From the NCBI GenBank assembly GCA_965203755.1, contig OZ241910.1:2418001-2482000 (forward strand): a stretch of DNA of 64,000 nucleotides, given 5' to 3'. Positions 1 to 8,772 of the stretch are shown one piece after another. The notes beneath the pieces were generated by a model that saw only the letters and a program-made list of their open reading frames with translations, was not told the DNA's origin and made no database searches. Position numbers and translations under genes: made by a program. The DNA is from UBA6055 sp965203755 (lineage in GTDB: Bacteria > Chloroflexota > Anaerolineae > Aggregatilineales > Phototrophicaceae). How positions within the stretch are numbered: the first letter of the stretch is position 1; every line of letters starts with the position of its first letter.

Positions 1-90
1 CCGGCTGGCGCGGCGGCCGCTGAACGGCTTGAGTCATAAGACCATCTCTTGTCGGTTCACTGCCATTGCTTTGCCAAACAGCATTTGCGG

Positions 91-627
91 CTACACTTTC
101 TTGATAGGCGTATGCCGCTTGACCGCCTCATGGAAGTTGACCGCGACCTCGCCAAAACTGGCAAGAATGGCCCCCACCAGGGGCTGGTCAAACAGGGTGA
201 GCGCGGCCGCCGTCAAAGCCGGAGAAAAACGCAGCAGCGACTTGGCCGCTCGGATTAAAAGTCGAGGATTAGGCTTTTTCTCGGTGGTTAATTGCTGTTC
301 AACCGTCTTGAAATCGTGCATGGCGGCTTCGCGCGTGTTACGGTCCAGGCTCTCGCTTTTGATGGTTTCCTCCACTTTTCGGATACATTCCAGCATCATA
401 TCCAACTCTTGCGGCGTGGTCTCGACGCCGCCGACGGTGATGGTTTGGGTGGTGTGCTGGGCGACGTCGCCGCCGGTTTGAACATTGACCTGTCCATCGC
501 GCCCGGCAAACACAACATGACCAGTCACAGACAGATGGTCAATTTCGATATGGATATTGCGCGGCTGATAAGGGAAGTCCTCTTCAAAGCTGGGTTCTGT
601 TGGAGTCATGGTCATTTGTTCCTTCAT
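91..627 (-). CDS. small 'GDV'-type accessory protein of TIR-STAND conflict operon
   Basis: The 178-residue product is not assignable to a named family with certainty. Residues about 28-68 are short polar beta-forming segments rich in Gly/Asp/Val/Thr (GRDGQVNVQTGGDV). That style of stretch is common in small proteins and linkers coded next to NACHT/STAND and effector-associated-domain proteins. Residues about 75-120 look helical and charged. The C-terminal 50 residues hold a hydrophobic or amphipathic helix pair (SPALTAAALTLFDQPLVGAI). It is the last gene of a leftward operon, 17 nt after the TIR-FGE gene. The position suggests an adaptor, or a membrane-active effector of the upstream sensor; both are inference. 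Met1 and Met5 are both possible starts. Confidence 0.6.
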   Translation of the reverse strand: MKEQMTMTPTEPSFEEDFPYQPRNIHIEIDHLSVTGHVVFAGRDGQVNVQTGGDVAQHTTQTITVGGVETTPQELDMMLECIRKVEETIKSESLDRNTREAAMHDFKTVEQQLTTEKKPNPRLLIRAAKSLLRFSPALTAAALTLFDQPLVGAILASFGEVAVNFHEAVKRHTPIKKV

Positions 628-644
628 ACGTTTCTATATCCAAT

Positions 645-2273
645 TTATGTCAGACCAACCAGGCGAATGCCGATGGACGAATAGCGCACGCGCGGGTCAA
701 GGTAATAGCGAAAGGAGGTTTGCACGCGGTCGCAGGTGCTGACGAAGCTGCCCCCGGCGACGGCGCGGCGGAAATCGCGGCCTTCGTCACTGGCGGCGGT
801 ATTCATTGTCCATTCCCAGATATTACCAGCCATGTCATAAACGCCGTAAGGGCTGACCCCTTTGGGGTATCGATTCACCGGAGTGGTCATCTTGAGGCCG
901 CTTTCGCGAGTGTTGCAATGTTCCTCGTGATAGTCATCCCCCCAGGGAAAATAGCGGTCATCATCCCCTTTGGCGGCGCGCTGCCATTGGGCAACCGTCG
1001 GCAAGGTGATTTTCATCTTCAAGCGGCTGCTAAGCCAGTTGGCGAAAGCCATGGATTCATACCAGTTGACATTTTCGCGCGGGCGCTCATCCCCCGAAAA
1101 GCGCGATCTGCCAACCCCCTTGCCCAGCTTGAACCAGCGTATGGCATGTTCCGAAAATTTCCACCAGCGCGGATTCTTGTAGCCATCCGCGGCCTTTGCG
1201 AAAATATCGAATTGGGCATTGGTCACGGGAAACATACTCATCACAAAATTATCGACCTGTACCGTAATCTCGCCAAAATCCTCATCAGCCCCCTCAATGC
1301 TGGAGATGGTCACATTGCCATAAGGAATATCACACCATTGCAGCATCGGCAGGATTTCCTTCGCCATTAACGCATCGGCGGCCCTTCGTTTGCCATTAGG
1401 ATTGCCGGCGCCGCTGTTTTCGGCTTGGCTGCTAACATCATCCGTCTTGCTGCCGCTGGCGATATGCTCGGGCTTGCTGTGATTGCCGCTGCCGACGGCG
1501 GCAGTCTGGCTGGATTCACAGTATCGCCGCAAGCCGCGCGGATCATAGCTGCCGAACGCTTTGGTAAATTCGGCAAAAGCCTCACAGGCAAGCTGGCGGG
1601 TGCTTTCAAAGGCAAAAAGCGCGGCGATATGCTGATATTCGCGCTGGGCTTCCCGGTGCTGTGTCTGCTCGGCGACGGCTGATTCAGCCATCCGCAGCAG
1701 TTTATCCAGCTTGACGAATCTTGACTGATAGCCGCTCGCCTGCGCCTGTTTGAGCAACAAAACCGCATTGTCAAAATCGCCTTTTTCCAGCGCCCGCGCG
1801 GCGCCGCTGATTAAATCAACCGGATTCGAGAAAACCGCCGGATTATGAGCATCCTTCGGCTGGGTTTCCGCCGTCTTCGCCGGCGACGAAGCCTTTTGAC
1901 GCTCAACCAGCAGTATCGAATTCAATAACTGCGCCACGTTTTCTACCGTCAAATTATCCGCCAAATCGACATATTGCCAGTCTTTCATCTCGGCCGGCAG
2001 CGCGGTGCCGCGGTCGATAAGCGCCGGAATAACGTCCCGATTCATCCGCCGCGCGATCTCCAACTCGCGGCGGCAGTACAGCGAAGCCACCGAATCCGGC
2101 GAAAGCAGATAGATGAACAGATCGCACCAATCGAGGCGGCGCAGAATCTCCTTCCACCAGTCCTGCCCCGCATACAGCCGTTGGTCGTACCATACATCGT
2201 GTGCATGGAGGGTTTCGATGATGCGAATGCAGTAAGGCTTGTCTACCCTGGCATAACTGACGAAAATCCTCAT
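645..2273 (-). CDS. TIR domain protein with C-terminal FGE-sulfatase/C-type-lectin-like domain
   Basis: 542 residues. Residues 1-120 are a TIR domain: it opens MRIFVSYARVDK, has a WYDQRLYAGQDWW segment, and SPDSVASLYCRRE puts the likely NADase glutamate at E70. Residues about 130-310 are a low-complexity linker. Residues about 310-542 match the formylglycine-generating-enzyme (SUMF1) fold, with NVNWYESMAFANWLSSRL, LPTVAQWQRAAKG, YGVYDMAGNIWEWT and a GGSF...IGIRLVG ending. The active-site cysteine pair that follows GGS in true FGEs is missing: a lone Cys sits at a different spacing (GGSFVSTCDRV). The domain is therefore predicted to bind ligand rather than oxidise cysteine. The gene overlaps the upstream TIR-STAND stop by 4 nt (ATGA), so translation is likely coupled. 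Confidence 0.88.
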   Translation of the reverse strand: MRIFVSYARVDKPYCIRIIETLHAHDVWYDQRLYAGQDWWKEILRRLDWCDLFIYLLSPDSVASLYCRRELEIARRMNRDVIPALIDRGTALPAEMKDWQYVDLADNLTVENVAQLLNSILLVERQKASSPAKTAETQPKDAHNPAVFSNPVDLISGAARALEKGDFDNAVLLLKQAQASGYQSRFVKLDKLLRMAESAVAEQTQHREAQREYQHIAALFAFESTRQLACEAFAEFTKAFGSYDPRGLRRYCESSQTAAVGSGNHSKPEHIASGSKTDDVSSQAENSGAGNPNGKRRAADALMAKEILPMLQWCDIPYGNVTISSIEGADEDFGEITVQVDNFVMSMFPVTNAQFDIFAKAADGYKNPRWWKFSEHAIRWFKLGKGVGRSRFSGDERPRENVNWYESMAFANWLSSRLKMKITLPTVAQWQRAAKGDDDRYFPWGDDYHEEHCNTRESGLKMTTPVNRYPKGVSPYGVYDMAGNIWEWTMNTAASDEGRDFRRAVAGGSFVSTCDRVQTSFRYYLDPRVRYSSIGIRLVGLT

Positions 2274-5200
2274 GAGTCGTTCCGCTTCTCGGCTTTGCGG
2301 ATGTGTTCGAGCAAAACCTTGCTTTCTGGCGTGTTAATGCGCTGCAAAGCCAGTATAGCAAAATCCTGAATCGACTTCTCTTCCCACAATGGCTTGCCCC
2401 TGTCGGCTGTCATCCGCGCCAGGACGGGAATGTCGCTTGCGTCCATGAGCGGCGCCAATGCTTTCATGGCATACCAGCGCACATGGATGTAACGGTCCGT
2501 CAAAGCATAATCCAGATATTCACGCGCTTCGCTTGGGCTGATCTGATGGATGGACTGGATCGCGGCAAAGCGAACAAAATAATCCGGATCCTGCTTCAGG
2601 GTTTGCCCAAGCGCGGGAATGACATCCGGGTTTCGCAGCGCCCCCAAGGCTTCGGCGGCCGCTTCGCGGACGGCTTTGTGCGGGCTTTGCAGCCGGTGCG
2701 CCATGGCGGCGGCGCTTTCTTTGGCGTCCAATTCAACCAAAGCGCGAATCACCGCGACCTGCACAATCCAGTTGGCATCATCGAGACGGCCTTTTAGATA
2801 AGGTATGGCGTCTGGATGATGCAGCCAGGCGAGCGCCTCAGCCACCGCCCAGCGGACATGCCAGCTTGTGTCGCTCAAGGCGCTGCACAGCAGACGGATG
2901 ATGTTTGGATCCGCCGCGCCGCGCAGGTGCTTGGCAAACCTACGCAAGAATTTCGCCGCTTTTTGTGTCTTGCCCCAGCTGCCATGGCGCAAGAGTTCCA
3001 AGGTACGCAGTAATTTCTCTTCGTCAGTGAATGTCTTGCCGCTTTTTTCGGCTGGCGCGGCTGGGCGCTCGTCAGCTGCGTCGTCTGGCGCTGCCGCTTG
3101 GGTATCAGTGTCATCATCGAGGAGCTCGCCGTCCATCGCTGATTTGCGGCTGCCGTCATGCGGCTGTTCCAGAGCTTCGGCGGGCATGTCTTCAGCCAAA
3201 GACGCTGGCGCAAACTCCGAATCCGCTCCGTGATCATCGGAGACCGTTGGCACAGCCCGCGTTTCACTGCCGCTGCCGGGACGGGCAATGGTTTCGGGCG
3301 GGTCCTGGATAACTTGGGCAATGTCATCAAGAAGCTGCTGAAAGCCCGCGCGGTCGGGCAAACGCTTGATGCCGGCGGCGACCCGTTTTTGCAGCTGGTC
3401 GGCATTGTCTTTCGCGGCAATGACTTGGTTCAGCGCTTCTGGAAGGTCGATGAACTGCGCCGCAATGAGCGCCGCCCCAATCGCGATCTCTGACTCATCA
3501 TTATTCGCCATGATGTCAGCCATCTGGGGATTGAGTGTCAGCTGGCCTTCATGCGCCATCGACAAAAGCCGCCCGGAGACATAATGCCGCCGCTGATTCA
3601 TGGCGGCGATGACTTGCCCGGTATGCGCCGGATGGTCTTGCAGCCACCGCAGTAAACCGGCGAATATCCCGGCCTTGGCGTATTTCATCAAAGCGTCGAC
3701 GAGTTCGTCCGCATGATCGGCCTGACCGCCGGCAAGATCATCAAGCAAAAAAACGGCGGCCGGAGGATATTGGGTCTCGCCAAGCAGCCAAATGGCGTTT
3801 GACCGAATTGGCTCGTTTGGCTGACGAGACAGTTTCGCCAGGTAGGCGGCCGAGAGCGGCAAGGCGGCATCGGACAGTGAATCGGCTGCCGCCGGGCTTG
3901 ATTCGCGATGGATATTGGCGACGCGGTTGACGAACTCCACCGGCAAATGAATAGGCAAAGCCAGCAGTTCATGCCAAAGCCACCGCCGGATTTCATCCTC
4001 AAAACGGGCTAGCTGGTCAGCCAATGCTTCAACTGTCCTGTGCGGATTGGGGATGCTGTGCAGGGCAGCCCGAAACGCGGGATGCGATGCCGGATTTTGC
4101 GCCGAGAATTCAACCAGCTTCGCGACCAAAGCCGCCTGAACCGGGTCGTAAAGCTCTGGATGACGCTGCAAGCACATATTGGCGAGAAAGGGGTCGGTTT
4201 CCGCAATCTGACTGATGATTCGAAGCCGATTTTCTTCAGCGGCAGCGTCCACCAGGGTATGCGCTGGATTGTCCCACTTTTGCGGCTCCCGACCGCCGCT
4301 GGCTGTGAATTCCGGCGGCGCCAAGTATGTATCAAGCCCGTCCTTTTTCAGATAATCTGCCGCCAGATGCCATTGGAGCATCTCGGATTCAAAACGCAGG
4401 CGGCCGCCGACTTCGCTTAACAGGCCGATGTCGAGCGCAAAATCAATCACATGGGCATCAATTATCTGCCCAGCATCGCCGCGGGGGACAAAGCGACCGG
4501 GCATCATCTGCCCAGCCAGCGTTCGCAGACCTTTCAGCAGTTTGCCGCGTTCAGGCGCCGGGCCGGCCGTCCTTTGCATAGGGCGATGACGCCAGGACAG
4601 CAGCGCCGGCAAGGGATTCTTGTGCCATTCGCTGACTGCCAGGCTCTTGTCATACACCAGCAGTTCAATGCCAATGGACAGATAATCCACATGATTGTTC
4701 TCGATGCGCGGCTGGTGATTGCGAATAATCTGGCGAAAAGCGCTTTGCTGTTCCAACGTGAGAAAACCGCTCGAAAAGTTTAGCGCCAGCTGCCCGGACA
4801 TCGGATTGATCTGCAAGATGGGCAAACCCGGATCGGCGCTGGTCGCGTCTGTGGACAGCAGGATAAATCGGTGCTGCCGATTGGCGGCGATCCAATCCGC
4901 CAATTCAACAGCATGGCTTGGATGAAGCGCCGCCAAATCATTCCAGTCATCGAGAACAAACCAAGCCTGTTTGTTTTCCAGCCAGTGCTTCCAATAAGAA
5001 ACTAAACCCCATTGCGATTCGATATAGGCTTCTGCTGAATCGTGTCGCTCCTCCCATTTCATCAAGTCCAGCCAGACCGGCAGCGGCGCGCTGGCGTCGC
5101 GCATGGCGGCATGGGCCGCTTCCAGCGCCAGCAGCCGGGCGAACGTCGTTTTACCGCTTCCAACCTGGCCGCGGAGCATAAATTGAGGCTGTTCCTTTGA

Positions 5201-5833
5201 CCATGACAGCAGGTCTTCAACCGCCAAAGCCGCTTCGGATTTCAGATCGGAAAAATCCCAACTGTGCAGCAGGCTGCTTTGATAGGCGCGCGGCCGTAGG
5301 CTTGGTGAATCCTGGCCGCGGCTGGCATGGAGCGATGCCCGCGAAGTTGGCAGCCGCGATAGCTGAAGCTCTAAAGACTGGATGAAATTGCGGAGATAAT
5401 CCAGCCGCTCGCCGGTCTGCTGTACCGATTCAGATTGTGGAATCCGGGCCAGCAGATTTTCGACGCTGTGATCATTTGGAGCGCTAAACCAGCGCCGAAA
5501 GTCAATCCAGTCATCAAAGCTAAATCCGGCAATCATATCCGTCGAAAAATCTCGGGGGATAACAGCGGTGATGGGTATGTCTTGATTTTGAAAGTATTCG
5601 TATTCGCGGCGGCAGTAATCGGATTGCAGATAATCGTCCGATACAATGACCACCGCGCCCGACGCCCGGCCGCGGGCATGGCTCATCCTTTCATCCCAGC
5701 CTTCGGTCGGGCCGATTTCAAAGCGGTCAAGCCAGATGTTGCGATAATATCGAATCAACAGGATTGACAGCTGGAAAGCATATTGTATGTTGATGTTGTG
5801 ATAGGAGACGAAAATCAGCTTATCGTTGATAAT
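2270..5833 (-). CDS. TIR-STAND NTPase-HEAT repeat protein (putative immune sensor)
   Basis: Large multidomain protein; residues are numbered from a TTG at 6016, as far as the frame stays open. A TIR domain spans about 66-160 (KLIFVSYHN; SDDYLQSDYCRRE with the catalytic-type Glu at 138). A STAND/NACHT-like P-loop module follows: Walker A GQVGSGKTT at 283-291 and Walker B WFVLDDWND at 352-360. A helical middle region leads to an acidic Pro/Ala-rich linker (about 915-1000) and then five or six PBS-lyase-type HEAT repeats to residue 1248. STAND proteins sense through their C-terminal repeats and signal through the N-terminal effector. Start: the TTG at 6016 abuts the divergent EamA start codon and reads through that gene's promoter. 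An ATT at 5833, six bases after AGGAAGAGG, is the better-placed start though rare. No ATG/GTG/TTG lies between them. Confidence 0.88.
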   Translation of the reverse strand: MINDKLIFVSYHNINIQYAFQLSILLIRYYRNIWLDRFEIGPTEGWDERMSHARGRASGAVVIVSDDYLQSDYCRREYEYFQNQDIPITAVIPRDFSTDMIAGFSFDDWIDFRRWFSAPNDHSVENLLARIPQSESVQQTGERLDYLRNFIQSLELQLSRLPTSRASLHASRGQDSPSLRPRAYQSSLLHSWDFSDLKSEAALAVEDLLSWSKEQPQFMLRGQVGSGKTTFARLLALEAAHAAMRDASAPLPVWLDLMKWEERHDSAEAYIESQWGLVSYWKHWLENKQAWFVLDDWNDLAALHPSHAVELADWIAANRQHRFILLSTDATSADPGLPILQINPMSGQLALNFSSGFLTLEQQSAFRQIIRNHQPRIENNHVDYLSIGIELLVYDKSLAVSEWHKNPLPALLSWRHRPMQRTAGPAPERGKLLKGLRTLAGQMMPGRFVPRGDAGQIIDAHVIDFALDIGLLSEVGGRLRFESEMLQWHLAADYLKKDGLDTYLAPPEFTASGGREPQKWDNPAHTLVDAAAEENRLRIISQIAETDPFLANMCLQRHPELYDPVQAALVAKLVEFSAQNPASHPAFRAALHSIPNPHRTVEALADQLARFEDEIRRWLWHELLALPIHLPVEFVNRVANIHRESSPAAADSLSDAALPLSAAYLAKLSRQPNEPIRSNAIWLLGETQYPPAAVFLLDDLAGGQADHADELVDALMKYAKAGIFAGLLRWLQDHPAHTGQVIAAMNQRRHYVSGRLLSMAHEGQLTLNPQMADIMANNDESEIAIGAALIAAQFIDLPEALNQVIAAKDNADQLQKRVAAGIKRLPDRAGFQQLLDDIAQVIQDPPETIARPGSGSETRAVPTVSDDHGADSEFAPASLAEDMPAEALEQPHDGSRKSAMDGELLDDDTDTQAAAPDDAADERPAAPAEKSGKTFTDEEKLLRTLELLRHGSWGKTQKAAKFLRRFAKHLRGAADPNIIRLLCSALSDTSWHVRWAVAEALAWLHHPDAIPYLKGRLDDANWIVQVAVIRALVELDAKESAAAMAHRLQSPHKAVREAAAEALGALRNPDVIPALGQTLKQDPDYFVRFAAIQSIHQISPSEAREYLDYALTDRYIHVRWYAMKALAPLMDASDIPVLARMTADRGKPLWEEKSIQDFAILALQRINTPESKVLLEHIRKAEKRNDS

Positions 5834-5973
5834 AAAAAACCTCTTCCTACTCTCTCCATTAAACCCATTATAACTATCCGCTGCCGAGGTATCAAACGGC
5901 AGTGTATCGGAATCCCTTGAAATCGAAAAGGATGCGCGGCCGAAACCGGCAGCTTTTGCCGCGCCAATCCTTT

Positions 5974-5982
5974 TGTTATGAT
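5974..5982 (+). promoter_or_regulatory. extended -10 promoter for the EamA transporter gene
   Basis: TGTTATGAT, a TG-n-TATGAT extended -10 element, lies 28 nt before the EamA start. A weak TTGCCG at 5956-5961 with a short 15-nt spacer could serve as -35. It lies inside the unlikely 5' extension of the divergent TIR-STAND frame, which argues against that extension. Confidence 0.45.
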
Positions 5983-6010
5983 AGGCGCTGTTGCCGATGG
6001 ATGATCCGCT

Positions 6011-6901
6011 ATGCAAAATTCGACTTTACTGCGCGGCGCCATATACGGGATTGCCGCCGCCGGCATCTGGGGCAGTATGTATGTGGTGTCTGACGTGGTT
6101 TTGGCAGTCATTCCGCCCTTTACCCTGTTGAGCCTGCGAATCGTTTTGGGATTGCTGGTGTTGATGCCGATTGCCTGGCTGAACGGCTTGTCTTTGCCCC
6201 GATGGAAAGTAACGCGAAGCCTGCTGATGGTTGGCATGGTCGGACCAGGATTAAGTTTGGGGGCGCAGTTCGTTGGCACTGACTTGTCCAATGCCGTTAA
6301 CGGCGCCCTGGTTACCAGCGCGTCGCCGGCTTTTGTTGTCTTGTTTGCCTTGGTGATGCTGCGAGAGAAATTGACCCTTTTGCGGCTGTTTGCCATCGCG
6401 CTGGCGACGGCGGGCGTGCTTGTGATTTTGGATCCATCAGCGGCCAACTTCGGTTCCAAGACCTTCGCCGGCGATCTGTTTCTGGCAATGGCGGCCCTCT
6501 CGTGGGGATTGTATTCGGTGCTGGTGAGGCGCGCCGCCATTCAGCAAGTTCTCCATACCTTGACCATTACTGTGATGGCGCTGCTTGGCGGGCTGGCGGT
6601 GGCTTTTCCCGCAAGCCTTGTCGAACTGTCATCGCGTCCGGTCGGCGCTGTTGATAGCGGGTCTGTCTTAGGCGTCGTCTATCTTGGGGTGGTGTCGACG
6701 GCCTTCGCCTTGCTGCTTTGGAATCGCGCCTTTGCCTTGGTGCCGGCGACTGTGGCCTCGCTTTTCTTTTTTGCCCAGCCCTTGGCCGGCGCCTTGCTCG
6801 CCGGCCTGCTTCTGGATCAGCCGATGACATCGACCTTGTGGCTGGGCGGCGGGCTGATCGCCATGGCGGTCTTGCTTTCCCTTTGGCGGCCGGTCGCCTG
6901 A
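6011..6901 (+). CDS. EamA/DMT-family transporter
   Basis: 296-residue inner-membrane protein with about ten hydrophobic helices arranged as two EamA repeats. The first starts LLRGAIYGIAAAGIWGSMYV and the second AGDLFLAMAALSWGLYSVLV. The internal duplication, the length and a conserved Gly/Pro-rich helix ending (LFFFAQPLAGALLAGLLL) fit drug/metabolite transporters, which export small metabolites or amino acids. The substrate cannot be read from sequence. It is transcribed divergently from the TIR-STAND operon and converges on the APH-like gene with a 16-nt gap. It is probably monocistronic. Confidence 0.9.
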   Translation: MQNSTLLRGAIYGIAAAGIWGSMYVVSDVVLAVIPPFTLLSLRIVLGLLVLMPIAWLNGLSLPRWKVTRSLLMVGMVGPGLSLGAQFVGTDLSNAVNGALVTSASPAFVVLFALVMLREKLTLLRLFAIALATAGVLVILDPSAANFGSKTFAGDLFLAMAALSWGLYSVLVRRAAIQQVLHTLTITVMALLGGLAVAFPASLVELSSRPVGAVDSGSVLGVVYLGVVSTAFALLLWNRAFALVPATVASLFFFAQPLAGALLAGLLLDQPMTSTLWLGGGLIAMAVLLSLWRPVA

Positions 6902-6917
6902 ATGAATGCGCCCGAAT

Positions 6918-8036
6918 TTAGGCGGCAAGCAGGTCTTGGGCTTCTTTCGCCATGCGAAGCAGCCGAAACCGCCGCACTTCGGCGAAAAAATCGGCGATGT
7001 CATTCATATTATGGCTGTGATGATTCTGCTTCAGTTCCTCATGCCGGTCTTCGTTCATCAGCAGGTCGATGTCTTGCTTGACGCCGGCCAAACCGCGCAG
7101 CGTCATCGCGCAGGTGTATCCAATTCGCGCCTGTTTGGCATCGCCGTTCCAGCCGATTTCACGCAAGCCCTTGACATAACCGGCAAACGCGGCGGCATCA
7201 AGCTGCTCGGCATAGCTGTGCGAGAAACCGCCATAATACAAACTGACAGCGACCAGCGCCGCCAGTTCTTCGCCCAGGCCGGCATGCCCGGCGGCGGCCC
7301 AGTCAAGCAGCACAATATCGTCTTTTCGATGCAGCAGGTTGCGTTTGAATGCGTCGATATGACACAGGGTTTGGGGCAGATCGGCTAATGCCCGACAGTA
7401 TCGCTCCCGATTGTGCCAGATGGATTCAATGTCCGTTTTGGCATCCATGGGCAGGCTGCGCCGCGCCAGCGGGTGTTCCAGCAAAACATCCAGCTTGTCG
7501 AAGGCATCCGCCAGAGCGGGGACAATGGCGCAGTGCCAGCCATGCGTCAGCCAGTCATAGTCGGGCAGCGGACGCCCCATCAGATACGCGCCATTCAAGC
7601 GACCGAGATGAATGGCGATGTGATGATAGTCGGACAGCGACCAATCCAGCTTGAGTTCGGCGATGTCTTCCATCCATATCCAGCAGGAATCCCCGAAATC
7701 GGTCAGCCCGTAGATCAGCGGGCGGGCAAAGGTGTTATGCGGCAGGTCATCCAGCATGCCCGAACGATAGACTTCGTATTCCCGTTTCCAGTAATAGGGG
7801 GATGTTTGGGTTTCTTGCGGCCGCTGATAAAGGACTTTCAGGATGACCGACCAAGGCTGATGCCTGGTCGTTTGCCCTTTGAAGCGAAAAATGGCTGTGC
7901 CGCCAACGGCGCCGCCAAACCCGCCATGCACCGGCTCGCGGGCCCAAGACCGAAGCTCAACCGATGAGTCCCCCATAGACTTTCGCACGAGGGGAGTCAG
8001 CAGCGCTGTTGAGATGGCTTCCAGTTTCATGTCCAC
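6918..8036 (-). CDS. APH/choline-kinase-like phosphotransferase
   Basis: 372 residues with the protein-kinase-like APH fold. A glycine-rich loop (HGGFGGAVGGTAIFRF, about 38-52) is followed by Lys67 in VILKVLY. The catalytic Brenner motif HIDAFKRN has H226, D228 and N233, and the metal-binding LLDWAAAG has D245. Family members phosphorylate small alcohols or amines: aminoglycosides, choline, ethanolamine, homoserine. It sits 24 nt after livF and is the likely last gene of the liv operon. That points to phosphorylation of an imported or metabolised small molecule rather than antibiotic resistance, but the substrate is unknown. Confidence 0.83.
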   Translation of the reverse strand: MDMKLEAISTALLTPLVRKSMGDSSVELRSWAREPVHGGFGGAVGGTAIFRFKGQTTRHQPWSVILKVLYQRPQETQTSPYYWKREYEVYRSGMLDDLPHNTFARPLIYGLTDFGDSCWIWMEDIAELKLDWSLSDYHHIAIHLGRLNGAYLMGRPLPDYDWLTHGWHCAIVPALADAFDKLDVLLEHPLARRSLPMDAKTDIESIWHNRERYCRALADLPQTLCHIDAFKRNLLHRKDDIVLLDWAAAGHAGLGEELAALVAVSLYYGGFSHSYAEQLDAAAFAGYVKGLREIGWNGDAKQARIGYTCAMTLRGLAGVKQDIDLLMNEDRHEELKQNHHSHNMNDIADFFAEVRRFRLLRMAKEAQDLLAA

Positions 8037-8060
8037 AAAATCGCGCTGGGCAGGTTTGAA

Positions 8061-8771
8061 TCAATCAATGCCGAGGTAAGTTTTCTGTACGGTTTCGTTC
8101 TGCCGCAAATTGGCGGCCGTATCGCTCATGGCGACTTCGCCGCTCTGCAAGACATAGCCGCGGTCGGCGATTTGCAGCGCCATGTGGGCATTCTGCTCAA
8201 CAAGCAAGATGGTCACGCCTTCGCTTTTAATCTGTTCGACGGTGTCAAAAACGCCGTCAACCAATACCGGCGCCAGCCCCATTGAGGGTTCATCCAGCAG
8301 CAGCAGGCGCGGTTTCGACATGAGCGCCCGGGCGATTGCCAGCATTTGCTGTTCGCCGCCGCTCATCGTGCCGGCATACTGTTTTTTCCGTTCCTCCAGC
8401 CGCGGGAACAGTTCAAACACCCGCTCAAGATCATCCCTGACGCCGCTGTCGCGCCGCGTATAAGCGCCCATATCAAGATTTTCTTCGACCGACAGTTTGG
8501 CAAACACGCCGCGCCCCTCTGGCACCATGGCGATTCCTTTGGACACCAGCAAGTCAGCCCGCGTGTGCGAAATGTCTTCGCCGTCAAAAATGACAGCGCC
8601 CCCGCGCGGCTGCATCAATCCGGAAATGGTGCGGAGGGTGGTTGTCTTGCCGGCGCCGTTGGCGCCGATGAGGGCGATGATTTCGCCGGTGTCTATTTCA
8701 AAGGAGACGCCCTTGAGCGCATGGATATTGCCATAATACGTATGGATGCCGCGGACTTGGAGCAATGCCAT
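8061..8771 (-). CDS. livF: branched-chain amino acid ABC transporter ATP-binding protein LivF
   Basis: 236 residues from the ATG of MALLQVRGIHTYYG. Upstream in-frame codons overlap livG and are unlikely to be used. Walker A is GANGAGKTTT, the signature is MSGGEQQMLAIARAL and Walker B is LLLLDEPSMGL. The short length without a C-terminal extension and the HTYYGNIHALKGVSF opening are typical of LivF. With LivG it powers uptake through LivHM at the cytoplasmic face of the membrane. One base separates livG from livF. The APH-like gene follows after 24 nt. Confidence 0.95.
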   Translation of the reverse strand: MALLQVRGIHTYYGNIHALKGVSFEIDTGEIIALIGANGAGKTTTLRTISGLMQPRGGAVIFDGEDISHTRADLLVSKGIAMVPEGRGVFAKLSVEENLDMGAYTRRDSGVRDDLERVFELFPRLEERKKQYAGTMSGGEQQMLAIARALMSKPRLLLLDEPSMGLAPVLVDGVFDTVEQIKSEGVTILLVEQNAHMALQIADRGYVLQSGEVAMSDTAANLRQNETVQKTYLGID

Positions 8772-8772
8772 A

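Noticed and set aside
600..1370. 256-codon plus-strand frame opposite the TIR-FGE gene
   Set aside because: Antisense shadow of a strong coding region with clear domain motifs.
5834..6016. 61-residue N-terminal extension of the TIR-STAND protein
   Set aside because: It would require overlap with the divergent promoter and start codon, and its sequence has no domain character; kept only as an alternative.
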